From NCBI RefSeq assembly GCF_023715655.1, contig NZ_JAMBON010000010.1, positions 1 to 64,000 on the forward strand: 64,000 bases of DNA, given 5' to 3'. The position numbers and the translations under genes were made by a program. Positions 44,270 to 53,752 of the stretch are shown one piece after another. Origin of the DNA: Oceanobacillus luteolus (GTDB taxonomy: Bacteria > Bacillota > Bacilli > Bacillales > Amphibacillaceae). Within the stretch, counting starts at the first letter, position 1; each line of letters opens with the position of its first letter. The notes beneath the pieces were generated by a model. That model had not been told where the DNA came from. It was given only the letters and a program-made list of their open reading frames with translations, and searched no databases.

Positions 44270-45973
44270 CTATGATTTATTTCCTCCTGATAGTCTATTA
44301 GCGAGAGCTTGTAACACAAGGACCATCACAACGAGAATGACAGACATCGCTGCCGCAGAATAATACTCTGCCCTTAATACGTTTTGGAAAATAGCTAAAC
44401 TCATCGGTGCCCAACTAGCCGGCGCCATCAAGATGGAAATACTTGTTTCTTTAATAACCGTAACAAACACTAAAATCGAGCCAGCCGCAATACCCGGAAG
44501 CATTAAGGGACCAACGACTGTAGTTGCTGCGGTTAAAGTCGACGCTCCAAGACTGACTGCCGCCTCTTCAATATCTTGCTTGATTGCCCGCATCGTACCA
44601 ACCGTAGAACGAACCATATATGGCAATCTGCGGATACTATAAGCGATGATTAAAATCAGCGCAGTACCTGTCAGTTGTAGTGGAGCAGTATTGAACGTTT
44701 GAATTAATGCTATACCAAATGCGATTCCCGGCACGATTAAAGGGATAGTTGTCATAAAATCCAGCGTAGTGGAACGATGGCGTACAACAAAGTAGGAAAC
44801 AAACACGGATATAATGACGCTAAGAATCAAAGCTCCACCAGCTAAAATTAAGCTGTTTTGGATATTGCCCAAAGATGATGTAAAGATGGTGCGATAATGT
44901 TCTAATGTATATCCACTCGGTAACGGATCTTTCCCCCAAGTTGTAGCCAGCGACTGTAAAATGATTGTAGCCAAAGCAAGAATTGGTAATAGTACTACGA
45001 GACTTGAAAATATCGCCAAGGGTATCGTTAATGCTTTATTATCATTTAATTTAATCTCTTTAGGCTTGCCGGAGAGAATGTCATAGTTCTTCCCTTTTAA
45101 GAGATAGTTTTGCAGCCAATACACCACTCCCGCAACCGCAATCATAATAACCGTCAAGATGGCAGCTCCACCCCAGTTAAAGAATCCAGATATTTCACGA
45201 TATGCATCCACGACAATTAAGTTCAAATCGTTCGGTGCCAAAATAATCGGTGTCCCAAAATCGGAAAAACTTACAGCAAATATGACGAGCATCGTTGAAA
45301 GCATGCCTGGCAATGCAATTGGAAACGTGACAGTAATAAACGTCAGCCAGCCTTTTGCCCCCATATTCCGTGAAGCCTCCTCCAAAGAAGCATCCGTCAC
45401 TTTAAAGGCTGCTACCATCGGCCAAAGCGCATAAGGGAAAAAGAAGAAAATCTGTACAATCGCAATCCCTGTCATCGTGTACGGATCGAGCAACATTCCT
45501 TCGCCACCGAATTTTTCGTAAATATAGGTGACCCATCCTGAGCGCCCAAACATAATGATAAAGGCATATGCAGAAATAAATGTCGGGATGACCAATGGAA
45601 TCGTACATAGGGCACCTATCGTCTTTTTAAATGGCATCTTCGTCCGTGCGATTCCATAAGCAATCGGAATACAAATCACGAGCACCCATAATGAAACGAT
45701 AAGGGATAACTTTAGACTGTTTATCAATCCGGTAAGGTATCCACCATACGTGAATAAAGCTTTAAAGTTATCTAATGAAGCATTTCTAAACTGGTCAATC
45801 GTCTGTTGCATCCGTTCCATACTAATAAGCAAACCAAATACATTGATCGGCTGATTTGTAAATGCAACTAGAAATACAGATAATAGCGGAATGATTAAAA
45901 ATAACAGAAAGAATCCATAGATTAATAGCTTGATTAGACCAATTCCTACAAAATGTTTTTTGAATTTATTCAT
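44270..45973 (-). CDS. ABC transporter permease, fused two-module AfuB/FbpB type
   Basis: 567 residues with about 12 TM segments and two BPD_transp_1 modules. The EAA loops are near EEASRNMGAKGW and EEAAVSLGAS. This fused permease occurs in the iron(III)/2-aminoethylphosphonate/sugar-phosphate group of importers. ATG overlaps the ATPase stop (ATGA). One operon with substrate-binding protein, ATPase and HAD phosphatase. Confidence 0.88.
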   Translation of the reverse strand: MNKFKKHFVGIGLIKLLIYGFFLLFLIIPLLSVFLVAFTNQPINVFGLLISMERMQQTIDQFRNASLDNFKALFTYGGYLTGLINSLKLSLIVSLWVLVICIPIAYGIARTKMPFKKTIGALCTIPLVIPTFISAYAFIIMFGRSGWVTYIYEKFGGEGMLLDPYTMTGIAIVQIFFFFPYALWPMVAAFKVTDASLEEASRNMGAKGWLTFITVTFPIALPGMLSTMLVIFAVSFSDFGTPIILAPNDLNLIVVDAYREISGFFNWGGAAILTVIMIAVAGVVYWLQNYLLKGKNYDILSGKPKEIKLNDNKALTIPLAIFSSLVVLLPILALATIILQSLATTWGKDPLPSGYTLEHYRTIFTSSLGNIQNSLILAGGALILSVIISVFVSYFVVRHRSTTLDFMTTIPLIVPGIAFGIALIQTFNTAPLQLTGTALILIIAYSIRRLPYMVRSTVGTMRAIKQDIEEAAVSLGASTLTAATTVVGPLMLPGIAAGSILVFVTVIKETSISILMAPASWAPMSLAIFQNVLRAEYYSAAAMSVILVVMVLVLQALANRLSGGNKS

Positions 45974-47091
45974 ATGAGCAGCACCCTTTCAGGTGATACA
46001 CTTAATCGAATCGTAGAACCATTCGTTTTGATACTATCGCCGGACTCGTATGTTGTATCAACCAGTAAGTTATGTTCTCCGACTTTCACATCATAACGAA
46101 CAATCGATCCAAGATATGTGGCCAATAATATTTCCCCTTCAAACGTGTTTCCTGTCTGATCTTTCGCACCGTTTAATACTTGTATATTTTCTGGCCTGAC
46201 GACAACATCTACATGCTTTTTATCTGTTGGTGATGCAGACTTGATGCGCTGATTGCCAATCTTTACGGTTGTAAGCCCGTTTTCAGTCCCTACTACTTCA
46301 CCTGGCAGGATGTTGGATGTACCGACAAAGTCAGCAATGAATGGTGTGTTCGGTTTACTATAGAGATCTGTAGGTGTTCCTATCTGCAAGATCTTCCCAT
46401 CCTTCATGACAGCGATACGATCGGCCATGCTCATCGCTTCTTCCTGGTCATGAGTAACGAATATCGTAGTGATTTTCAAATCCTGCTGAATGCGCCGGAT
46501 TGTATTACGCATCGTATGCCGAAGCTTTAAATCTAGATTAGACAATGGTTCATCCATCAACAACACTTCAGGCTCCATCACAAGTGCTCTCGCAAGTGCA
46601 ACCCGCTGTTGCTGACCACCGGAAAGTTCACTCGTAAGCTTATTGGCATGATCCGTTAATTCTACGTATTCCAAGATGTCCATTACCTTTTCCGTAATAT
46701 GCTTTGGATATTTTACGATTTTGCTATTGAGCATCCGAGTGTAGACGCCAATCTTTTTAAACAGATTATTTTTCTTCAGTTCCTTTATATTTAGGCTATA
46801 CGCAACATTGTCAAACACATTCATGTGAGGAAAAAGTGCATAACTTTGAAAAACCATTCCACAGTTACGCTCATTGGGCGCCAAGTTGGCTATATCTTTC
46901 CCACCAATCATGATGGATCCTTTCGTTGGCGCTTCAAAACCTGCGATACATCTCATCGTTGTTGTTTTTCCACATCCTGATGGACCGAGGAGGGCAAAGA
47001 ATTCGCCCTCTTTTATGTCCAAATTTATATCTTGAAGTACTGTTACTCCTGAAAATTCTTTCCTAAGTTGTTCAACAACAACTGATCCCAT
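45970..47091 (-). CDS. ABC transporter ATPase, AfuC/FbpC/PotA type
   Basis: 373 residues from the ATG at 47091, nine bases after AAGGAAG. Walker A GPSGCGKTT, signature LSGGQQQRVALARAL, Walker B VLLMDEPLSNLD, H-loop FVTHDQEE, then a TOBE-type C-terminal domain. It powers the importer of this operon. Confidence 0.93.
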   Translation of the reverse strand: MGSVVVEQLRKEFSGVTVLQDINLDIKEGEFFALLGPSGCGKTTTMRCIAGFEAPTKGSIMIGGKDIANLAPNERNCGMVFQSYALFPHMNVFDNVAYSLNIKELKKNNLFKKIGVYTRMLNSKIVKYPKHITEKVMDILEYVELTDHANKLTSELSGGQQQRVALARALVMEPEVLLMDEPLSNLDLKLRHTMRNTIRRIQQDLKITTIFVTHDQEEAMSMADRIAVMKDGKILQIGTPTDLYSKPNTPFIADFVGTSNILPGEVVGTENGLTTVKIGNQRIKSASPTDKKHVDVVVRPENIQVLNGAKDQTGNTFEGEILLATYLGSIVRYDVKVGEHNLLVDTTYESGDSIKTNGSTIRLSVSPERVLLI

Positions 47092-47106
47092 ACTTATCAA
47101 CTTCCT

Positions 47107-48147
47107 TTAATTAGTTTTACTGTTCCATTCATTACGGATACGATCATAGTTTTCATTCACCCAATCAATGTCCAAGTCGACTGCATTTTCTTTTAAACTC
47201 TCCACATTTAATGGTGTTTTCGATTCTACTTCTGGGTTGATTGGGATATGGTACCAATCTGCTAAAATCTGCTGTGCTTCCTCTTCCAACAAGAAGTCCA
47301 TGAACTTCTTGCCTCCCTCTGGATTAGGGCCTCCTTCTACTAGAGTAGCTGGATTTACAAGAATAGGAGTTTTATCAGGTACGATGAAATCTACTGTTTC
47401 ACCGTTTGCTTGAAGTTCATATGCCATAAAGTCAAACCCAACAGCAATATGAGCTTCACCCATCGCCACTGCTTTTGTCGGGGCAGATCCCGAGTCAGGA
47501 ACGGAGTTTGCATGAGAAGCAAGCTGTTTGAAATACTCCCATCCCTCTTCTTCGCCATGCTGCATCATATAGCTAAGCACCATTAATGTAGCTGTACCTG
47601 ACGCTGCTGGATTAGGGAACTGAATTTTCCCTTCCCATTTCGGGTCGAGTAAGTCTTCCCATGTTTTCGGCGCTTCCTCTTCCGAAACAAGTTCTGTATT
47701 ATAAGAAAAGCCAAGCACGAATAATTCTGTACCGACATAATATCCATCTTCATGCTTCATCTTGATTCCGTTTTCGACGACTTCCCAATCCTCTGCACTC
47801 TCTGGAATATACTGAGTGATGATACCTCTATCAACTGCAGATTCAAATGGAAGAATACCGCCACCACCATACCACACATCCGCTTGTGGATTTTCTTTTT
47901 CTGCCATCATCTGGTTCACTAATACGTTTGTTCCTGCATAGTGGACATTCACTTTCTCTCCATACAATTCTTCATATTTTTCTGCGAGCTCTTTTGTTAA
48001 ATCAGGTGTTTCAGGTGAATATAACGTAATTGCACCTCCGGAAGAACCATCGCCACTTCCAGCTTGTCCATCCGTATCCTCCGCACAAGCAGCAAGCATT
48101 CCAAAGGCTAAAACAAATAAAAATAGTAAAGTTGTAAACCTTTTCAT
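47107..48147 (-). CDS. Substrate-binding lipoprotein, AfuA/FbpA-like (type 2)
   Basis: 346 residues. Lipobox LAAC (Cys20), then the family-1 solute-binding fold: GGAITLYSPETPDLTKELAE, VWYGGGGILPFESAVDRG, PNPAASGTATLMVLSYM. No Tyr pair for iron is obvious. AfuA of Actinobacillus, in the same group, binds hexose phosphates. Given GlpP, the HAD phosphatase and the divergent glycerophosphodiesterase, I infer a phosphate-ester ligand such as glycerol-phosphate or a glycerophosphodiester. First gene of its operon, with a hairpin leader. Confidence 0.85.
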   Translation of the reverse strand: MKRFTTLLFLFVLAFGMLAACAEDTDGQAGSGDGSSGGAITLYSPETPDLTKELAEKYEELYGEKVNVHYAGTNVLVNQMMAEKENPQADVWYGGGGILPFESAVDRGIITQYIPESAEDWEVVENGIKMKHEDGYYVGTELFVLGFSYNTELVSEEEAPKTWEDLLDPKWEGKIQFPNPAASGTATLMVLSYMMQHGEEEGWEYFKQLASHANSVPDSGSAPTKAVAMGEAHIAVGFDFMAYELQANGETVDFIVPDKTPILVNPATLVEGGPNPEGGKKFMDFLLEEEAQQILADWYHIPINPEVESKTPLNVESLKENAVDLDIDWVNENYDRIRNEWNSKTN

Positions 48148-48193
48148 TTTAATCCCCCTTTGAACTTACGAACATTCTTCAGAAATGATAAAA

Positions 48194-48243
48194 GAAGAGA
48201 TTGAAAAATATACTCCTCCAAAGGAGTACCATTTCATCTCTTC
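48194..48243 (-). promoter_or_regulatory. Hairpin leader of the AfuABC-like operon
   Basis: Inner stem ACTCCT-TTGG-AGGAGT followed by ATATTTTT on the minus strand makes a terminator. Outer arms GAAGAGAT and ATCTCTTC (48194-48201 and 48236-48243) extend it. It lies 45-95 bp before the first gene, the position of an attenuator that an antiterminator such as GlpP could control. Confidence 0.55.
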
Positions 48244-48461
48244 TCTTCCGCTCTCTGAGAAATATTCGATTGAATTCCATATTAGCAAATTATTGGTTGA
48301 TTGTAAATACTAAATTATTAAATAATATAGTTTAGATAGAAAATTCGGACATTGTTCCTATCCATTTATTCATAATAAGCTATTCTTCCTATAGACGATT
48401 CCGCATTTTCACATCATAATAATGGTAAATTTAACAATATTTTGGTAGGAGTCTAAGAGAA

Positions 48462-48514
48462 GATGCCTTAAAGGACCCCTGATTTATTCAGGGAACACTT
48501 TGGTGTCTTTTTTT
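48462..48514 (+). promoter_or_regulatory. Terminator in the leader of the glycerophosphodiesterase gene
   Basis: Inner stem CCCTGA-TTTAT-TCAGGG (48477-48493), outer arms GATGCC..AAAG and CTTTGGTGTC, then a run of seven T at 48508-48514. It stands 95 bp before the GDPD start with no gene before it on this strand, so it is a leader terminator and a candidate GlpP target. Confidence 0.7.
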
Positions 48515-48608
48515 ATTATTTTTTCTATTAAAGGAGGGATCAAAAAAAACGAAGAACCGGACCTCTATAGATTTAGCATAGACAAACTAATCTGAAGGAG
48601 GAATAAAC

Positions 48609-50906
48609 ATGGACAAGAAGAAATTATTGTTTCTACCAATTCTCGCAATCACCTTTCTATGTGCTAGCTTCCTAGGTCAGCAGACTATCTCAGCGAGTGA
48701 AAATGTATTACTGGAAGAAGACTTTGAAGCAGATGTGTTACCAGACGGTTTTGAAGTCATCGAAGGTACTGCAACGGTAAAGGACGGAGCATTAGAACTC
48801 ACATCAACGGATATCTCCTCCCCCTCTCGTGTCATCTTTTCGGTTGCAGATGGAATAGGAGATTTCGTATTTGAAGCGGATGTGACGTTCCAATCAGCAG
48901 TAAATGATGCACGCTGGGCTTCTTTAATGTTTCGCATCCAAAATGAGGACTACCCATATTATCAATTTGCCGCCAGAAAAGGAACATCTGCATTAAATGG
49001 CTTAGAATTCGCCATTCGTACGGAATCGAACAGTTGGAACGTTCCAATGAAGACATTTTATCCTGAGGATTTTGGATACGATGAAACGTATCGGATGAAA
49101 ATCATCGCTAAAGGCGAACGTGTCCAACAATTTGTCAATGGACAGCTCGTCATCGATACGGATATGGCAGATCAGTATTTGGAAGGAGATCTTGGATTCC
49201 AAGTATCTGGTGCAACGGTAGCTTTTGATAATGTTAAAGTCACTACAAGAACAGAAGACCTGCCACCACTTGAAGATTCCAACGCCTTTTTGCCGGTGGA
49301 ACCTGAAACGAATATGGTAAATGCACCAACGGTCATTTCAAGTGAAGTATTTGATGATATCGCTGCGTATGAAGGAGTGTCATCCGTCATCCTTCCTGTC
49401 GAAGTAAATGAAGATGGCGAGGTTATGGTTGGGGATACTACTTTAGCGGATAGGTTGCTCGCTATAAGAGGAGAAGTCATCCCGATTATTCAAGTGAATG
49501 ATATGCAGGCAACGGACGGGGTAATTGAAGTTTTAGAGTCCACATCAACAAGGGATGTTCATATTTTATCTCCTCAAATTGATGTTTTAGAAAAAATTAA
49601 AGCTGCGTACCCAACAGCTCGAGGAGCCATCTTATATGAGAAAAATCATTTCAATAAACACGATATGAAAAAGTTGGTTGAGGATGCTAATATTAGTCGC
49701 TCCTTCACGGTCGTTTTACCTGAGCGACATGTTTCGATTGATACGGTTTATTATTTCCATAACCGGGCGATATCTGTTTGGGGAATTAGCGATGACGCTC
49801 ATGCTTTAATCCATGCCGGGGTCGATGGAATTGTCACCAATCACCCACAAGAAGCAGTGGAAGTATTTGGAGAGTACCCTGAAAACACGATCATCCAGCG
49901 TCCAATCGTCGTCGCTCACCGAGGCGTCCCTTCACTTGCACCGGAAAATACGATGGCAGGCTACCATCTATCCTATGAACTAGGTGCAGATTTGATTGAA
50001 ACCGATATTCAACAAACAAAAGATGGACATATCGTTATCATGCATGATGCAACAGTCGATCGGACAACAGATGGCACGGGGGCTGTTGCGGACTTAACGT
50101 TGGAAGAAATTCGCGAGTTGGATGCCGGGAGCTATTTTGGTGAAGAATTTGCCGGTGAAAAAGTTCCTACCTTCCGCGAGTTTCTAGAAGGCTTCAAGGA
50201 TAAAGATGTAGTGTTGCTCGTTGAGCTAAAGGCAACAGATATTGAAGAGCAAGTACTTCAAGAAATTATGGAAGTCGGCGTAGAAGAAAAAGTCGTCCTG
50301 CAGAGCTTTAATATCGAAAGCGTTAAGAAATTCAGGGAAATCTCCCCACATATTAGTGTCGGTTTCCTTTATTCCGCATCGGTGCCTGGTTCACCGGAAC
50401 AACGGATTAAAGATGCTGAACAAATGTTAAACTATGCAACCAGCATTGGCGCTCGTTTGAACGCAAGCTATGGCAGCCTTTCCAAAGAATCGATCACCTA
50501 TATGAGACAACGCGGATTAATTAATATGCACTGGACATTCCGTGATCAAGAGCCATTTAAAAACTTACTGAAAAGCGGCTTAATCGGACCAATTACAGAC
50601 TATACCCAATGGTTGACGGATGGGCCAACCTATATTGAAACACCAATTAAAAAACGTAATCTAAAAGTAGGAAAATCAGCAACTATTAATGCGAAAACCT
50701 TCGTCAACTATCGCACAAAACATAAAGAAAACGCAGAAACTTCACTTTATGTGTACGATGGTCAAAGTTATGTCGATGTCGCTGAAAATGTCATCACAGC
50801 AGTCGCACCAGGGACAGCGGATGTTTTTGCTATGCATACCTTCCATATGTTGGATGAAGATTGGAACTTAGTTTCTGAACCGATTGAAGTTAAGGTTAGT
50901 GAGTAA
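48609..50906 (+). CDS. Secreted glycerophosphodiester phosphodiesterase, multidomain
   Basis: 765 residues. Signal peptide 1-30, a concanavalin/LamG-like domain at about 35-215 (DFVFEADVTFQSAVNDARWA), a degenerate GDPD-like barrel at about 225-430 (ends DGIVTNHPQEAVEVFGE), then the catalytic GDPD domain at about 435-690: His-Arg in VAHRGVPSLAPENT, Glu/Asp in IETDIQ, His in IMHDATVDRTTDG. A 70-residue C-terminal beta domain follows. It cleaves glycerophosphodiesters (lipid head groups or teichoic acid) to glycerol-3-phosphate outside the cell. AGGAGG before the ATG. Divergent from the ABC importer. Confidence 0.88.
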   Translation: MDKKKLLFLPILAITFLCASFLGQQTISASENVLLEEDFEADVLPDGFEVIEGTATVKDGALELTSTDISSPSRVIFSVADGIGDFVFEADVTFQSAVNDARWASLMFRIQNEDYPYYQFAARKGTSALNGLEFAIRTESNSWNVPMKTFYPEDFGYDETYRMKIIAKGERVQQFVNGQLVIDTDMADQYLEGDLGFQVSGATVAFDNVKVTTRTEDLPPLEDSNAFLPVEPETNMVNAPTVISSEVFDDIAAYEGVSSVILPVEVNEDGEVMVGDTTLADRLLAIRGEVIPIIQVNDMQATDGVIEVLESTSTRDVHILSPQIDVLEKIKAAYPTARGAILYEKNHFNKHDMKKLVEDANISRSFTVVLPERHVSIDTVYYFHNRAISVWGISDDAHALIHAGVDGIVTNHPQEAVEVFGEYPENTIIQRPIVVAHRGVPSLAPENTMAGYHLSYELGADLIETDIQQTKDGHIVIMHDATVDRTTDGTGAVADLTLEEIRELDAGSYFGEEFAGEKVPTFREFLEGFKDKDVVLLVELKATDIEEQVLQEIMEVGVEEKVVLQSFNIESVKKFREISPHISVGFLYSASVPGSPEQRIKDAEQMLNYATSIGARLNASYGSLSKESITYMRQRGLINMHWTFRDQEPFKNLLKSGLIGPITDYTQWLTDGPTYIETPIKKRNLKVGKSATINAKTFVNYRTKHKENAETSLYVYDGQSYVDVAENVITAVAPGTADVFAMHTFHMLDEDWNLVSEPIEVKVSE

Positions 50907-50909
50907 AAA

Positions 50910-50946
50910 AATAATCCCTCAGCTAATACTACGCTGAGGGATTATT
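50910..50946. terminator. Bidirectional terminator
   Basis: AATAATCCCTCAG (50910-50922) and CTGAGGGATTATT (50934-50946); shared by the GDPD gene and the convergent ABC operon end. Confidence 0.8.
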
Positions 50947-50951
50947 GGCGT

Positions 50952-51389
50952 CTAAGACTGTGTCTTATGGACAATATCAAATGTGATGTTGGAATCATTT
51001 TCTTTTTTATTCGTGATTACCCAGTTCGGAGAAAGCATGTTTTCAAAAGAAGCAAATCCATCTGAACTCAATTCGATTCCTAAAAATCGATGTTCTTCTA
51101 ATGTATAATCTTTCCCTGATTCCAGATTGAATTTAATATTCAAGATACGTTCGATTCCGTAAACAGACATAAATTTGATGCTATAGCCGGAAAGGATAGC
51201 TTGTTCGATACGTTCTGGATCATCTTTTACTTCGTGGACAAACTTCAGATAATCGAAGCTATCATCTTTCTCCAAAATGGCATCGATGTCAGCAGTTTTG
51301 ATCGCATGAACTAATTCCGACTTTGTCATGCCAGCGGCAAGCAAAGTTTCAACCATGTAGGCTTCCATTAATGTCAGTGATGCTGCCAT
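50952..51389 (-). CDS. Protein of unknown function at the end of the peptide-ABC operon
   Basis: 145 residues, mostly helical N-terminus (LTLMEAYMVETLLAAGMTKS, SFDYLKFVHEVKDDPERI) and a beta-rich C-terminus. No signal peptide. GGGGGAG site before ATG at 51389, 12 bp after the substrate-binding gene stop, so clearly part of that operon. I do not recognise the family; its place suggests a link with the transported compound. Confidence 0.65.
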   Translation of the reverse strand: MAASLTLMEAYMVETLLAAGMTKSELVHAIKTADIDAILEKDDSFDYLKFVHEVKDDPERIEQAILSGYSIKFMSVYGIERILNIKFNLESGKDYTLEEHRFLGIELSSDGFASFENMLSPNWVITNKKENDSNITFDIVHKTQS

Positions 51390-51401
51390 TATTTCTCCCC
51401 C

Positions 51402-52937
51402 TTATTCACTTAATGTAATTTCATCCACTACGTATAATTCATCCAGTCTTGGTGTATAATCAATCCGGTCACTCACACCATAGCGGCCTTCCAATTGGAA
51501 CAGATAAACAACACCTCTGTCTTCCGCTAAGATTTCTTGTACTTTCTGGTACTGTTCGCTACGCTCTTCTTCATTCATATTATAGGCTGCTTCATTCAGT
51601 AATTCATCCACTTCTTCATTTGCATAACTCGTCACGTTGTCTTCTCTAAATAGCTCGAGGACACTTCCGTCAAACATATCATTACCCCAACCGACGAAAA
51701 CACCTTCCGCTAAATCTTCAGCGAATAAACGTTTTGCAAATTGGCTTTGCTCCAATAACTCAAGGTTAGCAGTAATTCCAACTTCCTGAAGCATTCCACC
51801 AACTACTTCAGCCATTTCTGTGTAATAGTTGTTTACTGAGATATCAACTGTAATTCCGTCTTCGTATCCAGCTTCTGCCAATAATTCCTTGGCACGCTCT
51901 GGGTCATACTCATACGTATCATAAAGGGACTCATTTGCACCGAAGTTTCCTGGAGTAACATGCGTTCTTGTCGGTGTAGCTGCACCTAATAAAATTTCAT
52001 CAATAATCACTTGGTTATCGATGGCAAGATCAATTGCTTCACGAACTCGTGGGTCAGCAGTAGGTGCATCCTCTTCTGTTGATAACCAAAGCTGAATCAC
52101 ACGTTGAATCGGTTCTAATTTCACGTGCGTTCCGTCATTGTCATTGATTCTATCAATATCTGCTGTTGGAATATTAAAGGCGATATCCACTTCATTCGTC
52201 AATAGCTCCGCCACTCTCGTTGAGTCTTCTGGAACGACAGTGAAGTGAACTTTTTCCCAATTTGGCTCACCTTCGAAATAATCTTCAAATCTCGTCAGCT
52301 CTACATAATTATCTTTTTTCCAATCAGAGAATTGATAAGCTCCTGTTCCTACAGGATGTTGGAAAAATTCTTCCGCCCCCACTTCTTCAAAATGAGCAGC
52401 AGGGAAAATGCTTGCTGCAACGGTTGATAGTCTGCTTAATAATTGTGGATCAGCTTCTTCTGTAACGATATGTACCGTATGATCGTCCACCACTTTCACT
52501 TCGGCAATTTTGTTGAATACAGAGTATTGCTGTAGTGTGTTGTCATTCGCAACCCGTTCTAATGAGAATTTCACATCTTCTGCAGTGAAATCATCACCAT
52601 TATGGAAAGTTACTCCTTCTGTCAATGTAAACTCCCAAGTTGTATCATCCATTTGTTCCCAACCTGTCGCAAGATCTGGAACGATTTCCCCTGAAGCATC
52701 ACGCTTCACCAATTTATTGTAGATATTCACAAGGACTGCTGACGTTGTGATGACATTATTGTTTTGCGGGTCAAGCGTCGTAATATCTGCAGGATTGGCA
52801 ATGGTCAGTAAAGAGTAGCCATCTGTTGTTTCGCTTCCTTCTGTATTTTTAGGTTCTTCATCTGGATCAGTAAAACCACAAGCGGCAAGCAACATCGTAA
52901 TGATGAGCATCATGCTGAGTGCTTTAAACTTTTTCAT
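51402..52937 (-). CDS. Peptide/nickel-type ABC substrate-binding lipoprotein (family 5)
   Basis: 511 residues. Lipobox LAAC (Cys20). SBP family 5 signature region: LATGWEQMDDTTWEFTLTEG, FHNGDDFTAEDVKFSLERV. It binds peptides, nickel chelates or similar outside the membrane. Placed after the two ATPase genes, with AGGAGG before ATG. The exact ligand cannot be told from the sequence. Confidence 0.9.
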   Translation of the reverse strand: MKKFKALSMMLIITMLLAACGFTDPDEEPKNTEGSETTDGYSLLTIANPADITTLDPQNNNVITTSAVLVNIYNKLVKRDASGEIVPDLATGWEQMDDTTWEFTLTEGVTFHNGDDFTAEDVKFSLERVANDNTLQQYSVFNKIAEVKVVDDHTVHIVTEEADPQLLSRLSTVAASIFPAAHFEEVGAEEFFQHPVGTGAYQFSDWKKDNYVELTRFEDYFEGEPNWEKVHFTVVPEDSTRVAELLTNEVDIAFNIPTADIDRINDNDGTHVKLEPIQRVIQLWLSTEEDAPTADPRVREAIDLAIDNQVIIDEILLGAATPTRTHVTPGNFGANESLYDTYEYDPERAKELLAEAGYEDGITVDISVNNYYTEMAEVVGGMLQEVGITANLELLEQSQFAKRLFAEDLAEGVFVGWGNDMFDGSVLELFREDNVTSYANEEVDELLNEAAYNMNEEERSEQYQKVQEILAEDRGVVYLFQLEGRYGVSDRIDYTPRLDELYVVDEITLSE

Positions 52938-52957
52938 GTTGTCATTTCCTCCTTCAA

Positions 52958-53752
52958 TTATTTCATCTCTTCCCTAAACTTTGGGTGAGATGGTGGAACT
53001 GCGTTAAGTAATGTTTTCGTGTAATCATGTTGTGGATTTTCAAATATTTCATCGCGACTGCCGGTTTCAACAATCTTCCCTTTGTACATGATGGCAATCC
53101 GGTCGCTGATGAGCCGGACAGCCGGCAATCCATGCGCGATGAAAATATAGGCAATCCCATATGTCTTCTGTAACGTATCAAGTAAATGTAAAATTTGCGC
53201 CTGCGTCGATACGTCCAATGCGGAAACAGCTTCATCACAGACAATTAGGTCTGGTTTTAAAGCTATTGCCCGGGCAATACTGAGTCGTTGCCTTTGTCCT
53301 CCACTGAATTGATGCGGAAAACGGTTGAGATGCTCTTTCCCTAATCCGACTTCCTCTAGAAGTTCGAGCGCCTTCTCGTATCGTTCCCTTTTCGGCATCC
53401 TTTCATGAATGAAAAGCGGTTCGGTGACGATATCTTTTGCCCTCATCCTTGGATTAAGCGAGCCATAAGGATCTTGGAAAATAATTTGCAGCTTCCTTTT
53501 CTCCGGACGGGATAAGCTAGTTATCGGTTTTCCGTGAAAAAGGATGTCCCCTTTCGTCGGTTTTTCCAGTTGCATAATCATTTTCGCAACTGTTGATTTT
53601 CCCGAACCGGATTCACCGACGATACCGAGTGTCTCTCCTCGATTCACATGAAAGTTCACGCCATCTACAGCTTTTACGACCGAACCATTCTTCTGGTTGG
53701 CGTAATGTTTTTTCAAATTACTTACTTCCAACAGTTTCTCTTCAGCTTTCAT
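52958..53752 (-). CDS. ABC transporter ATPase, OppF/DppF type
   Basis: 264 residues from the ATG at 53752, nine bases after GGAGG; the frame extends to 53791 without a site. Walker [10 protein letters not shown], signature FSGGQRQRLSIARAI, Walker B LIVCDEAVSALD. The H-loop reads FIAHGLPAVRL, where Gly-Leu-Pro replaces the usual Asp-Leu-Ser; the His is kept. C-terminal oligopeptide extension present. Overlaps the previous ATPase gene by 11 bp. Confidence 0.9.
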   Translation of the reverse strand: MKAEEKLLEVSNLKKHYANQKNGSVVKAVDGVNFHVNRGETLGIVGESGSGKSTVAKMIMQLEKPTKGDILFHGKPITSLSRPEKRKLQIIFQDPYGSLNPRMRAKDIVTEPLFIHERMPKRERYEKALELLEEVGLGKEHLNRFPHQFSGGQRQRLSIARAIALKPDLIVCDEAVSALDVSTQAQILHLLDTLQKTYGIAYIFIAHGLPAVRLISDRIAIMYKGKIVETGSRDEIFENPQHDYTKTLLNAVPPSHPKFREEMK

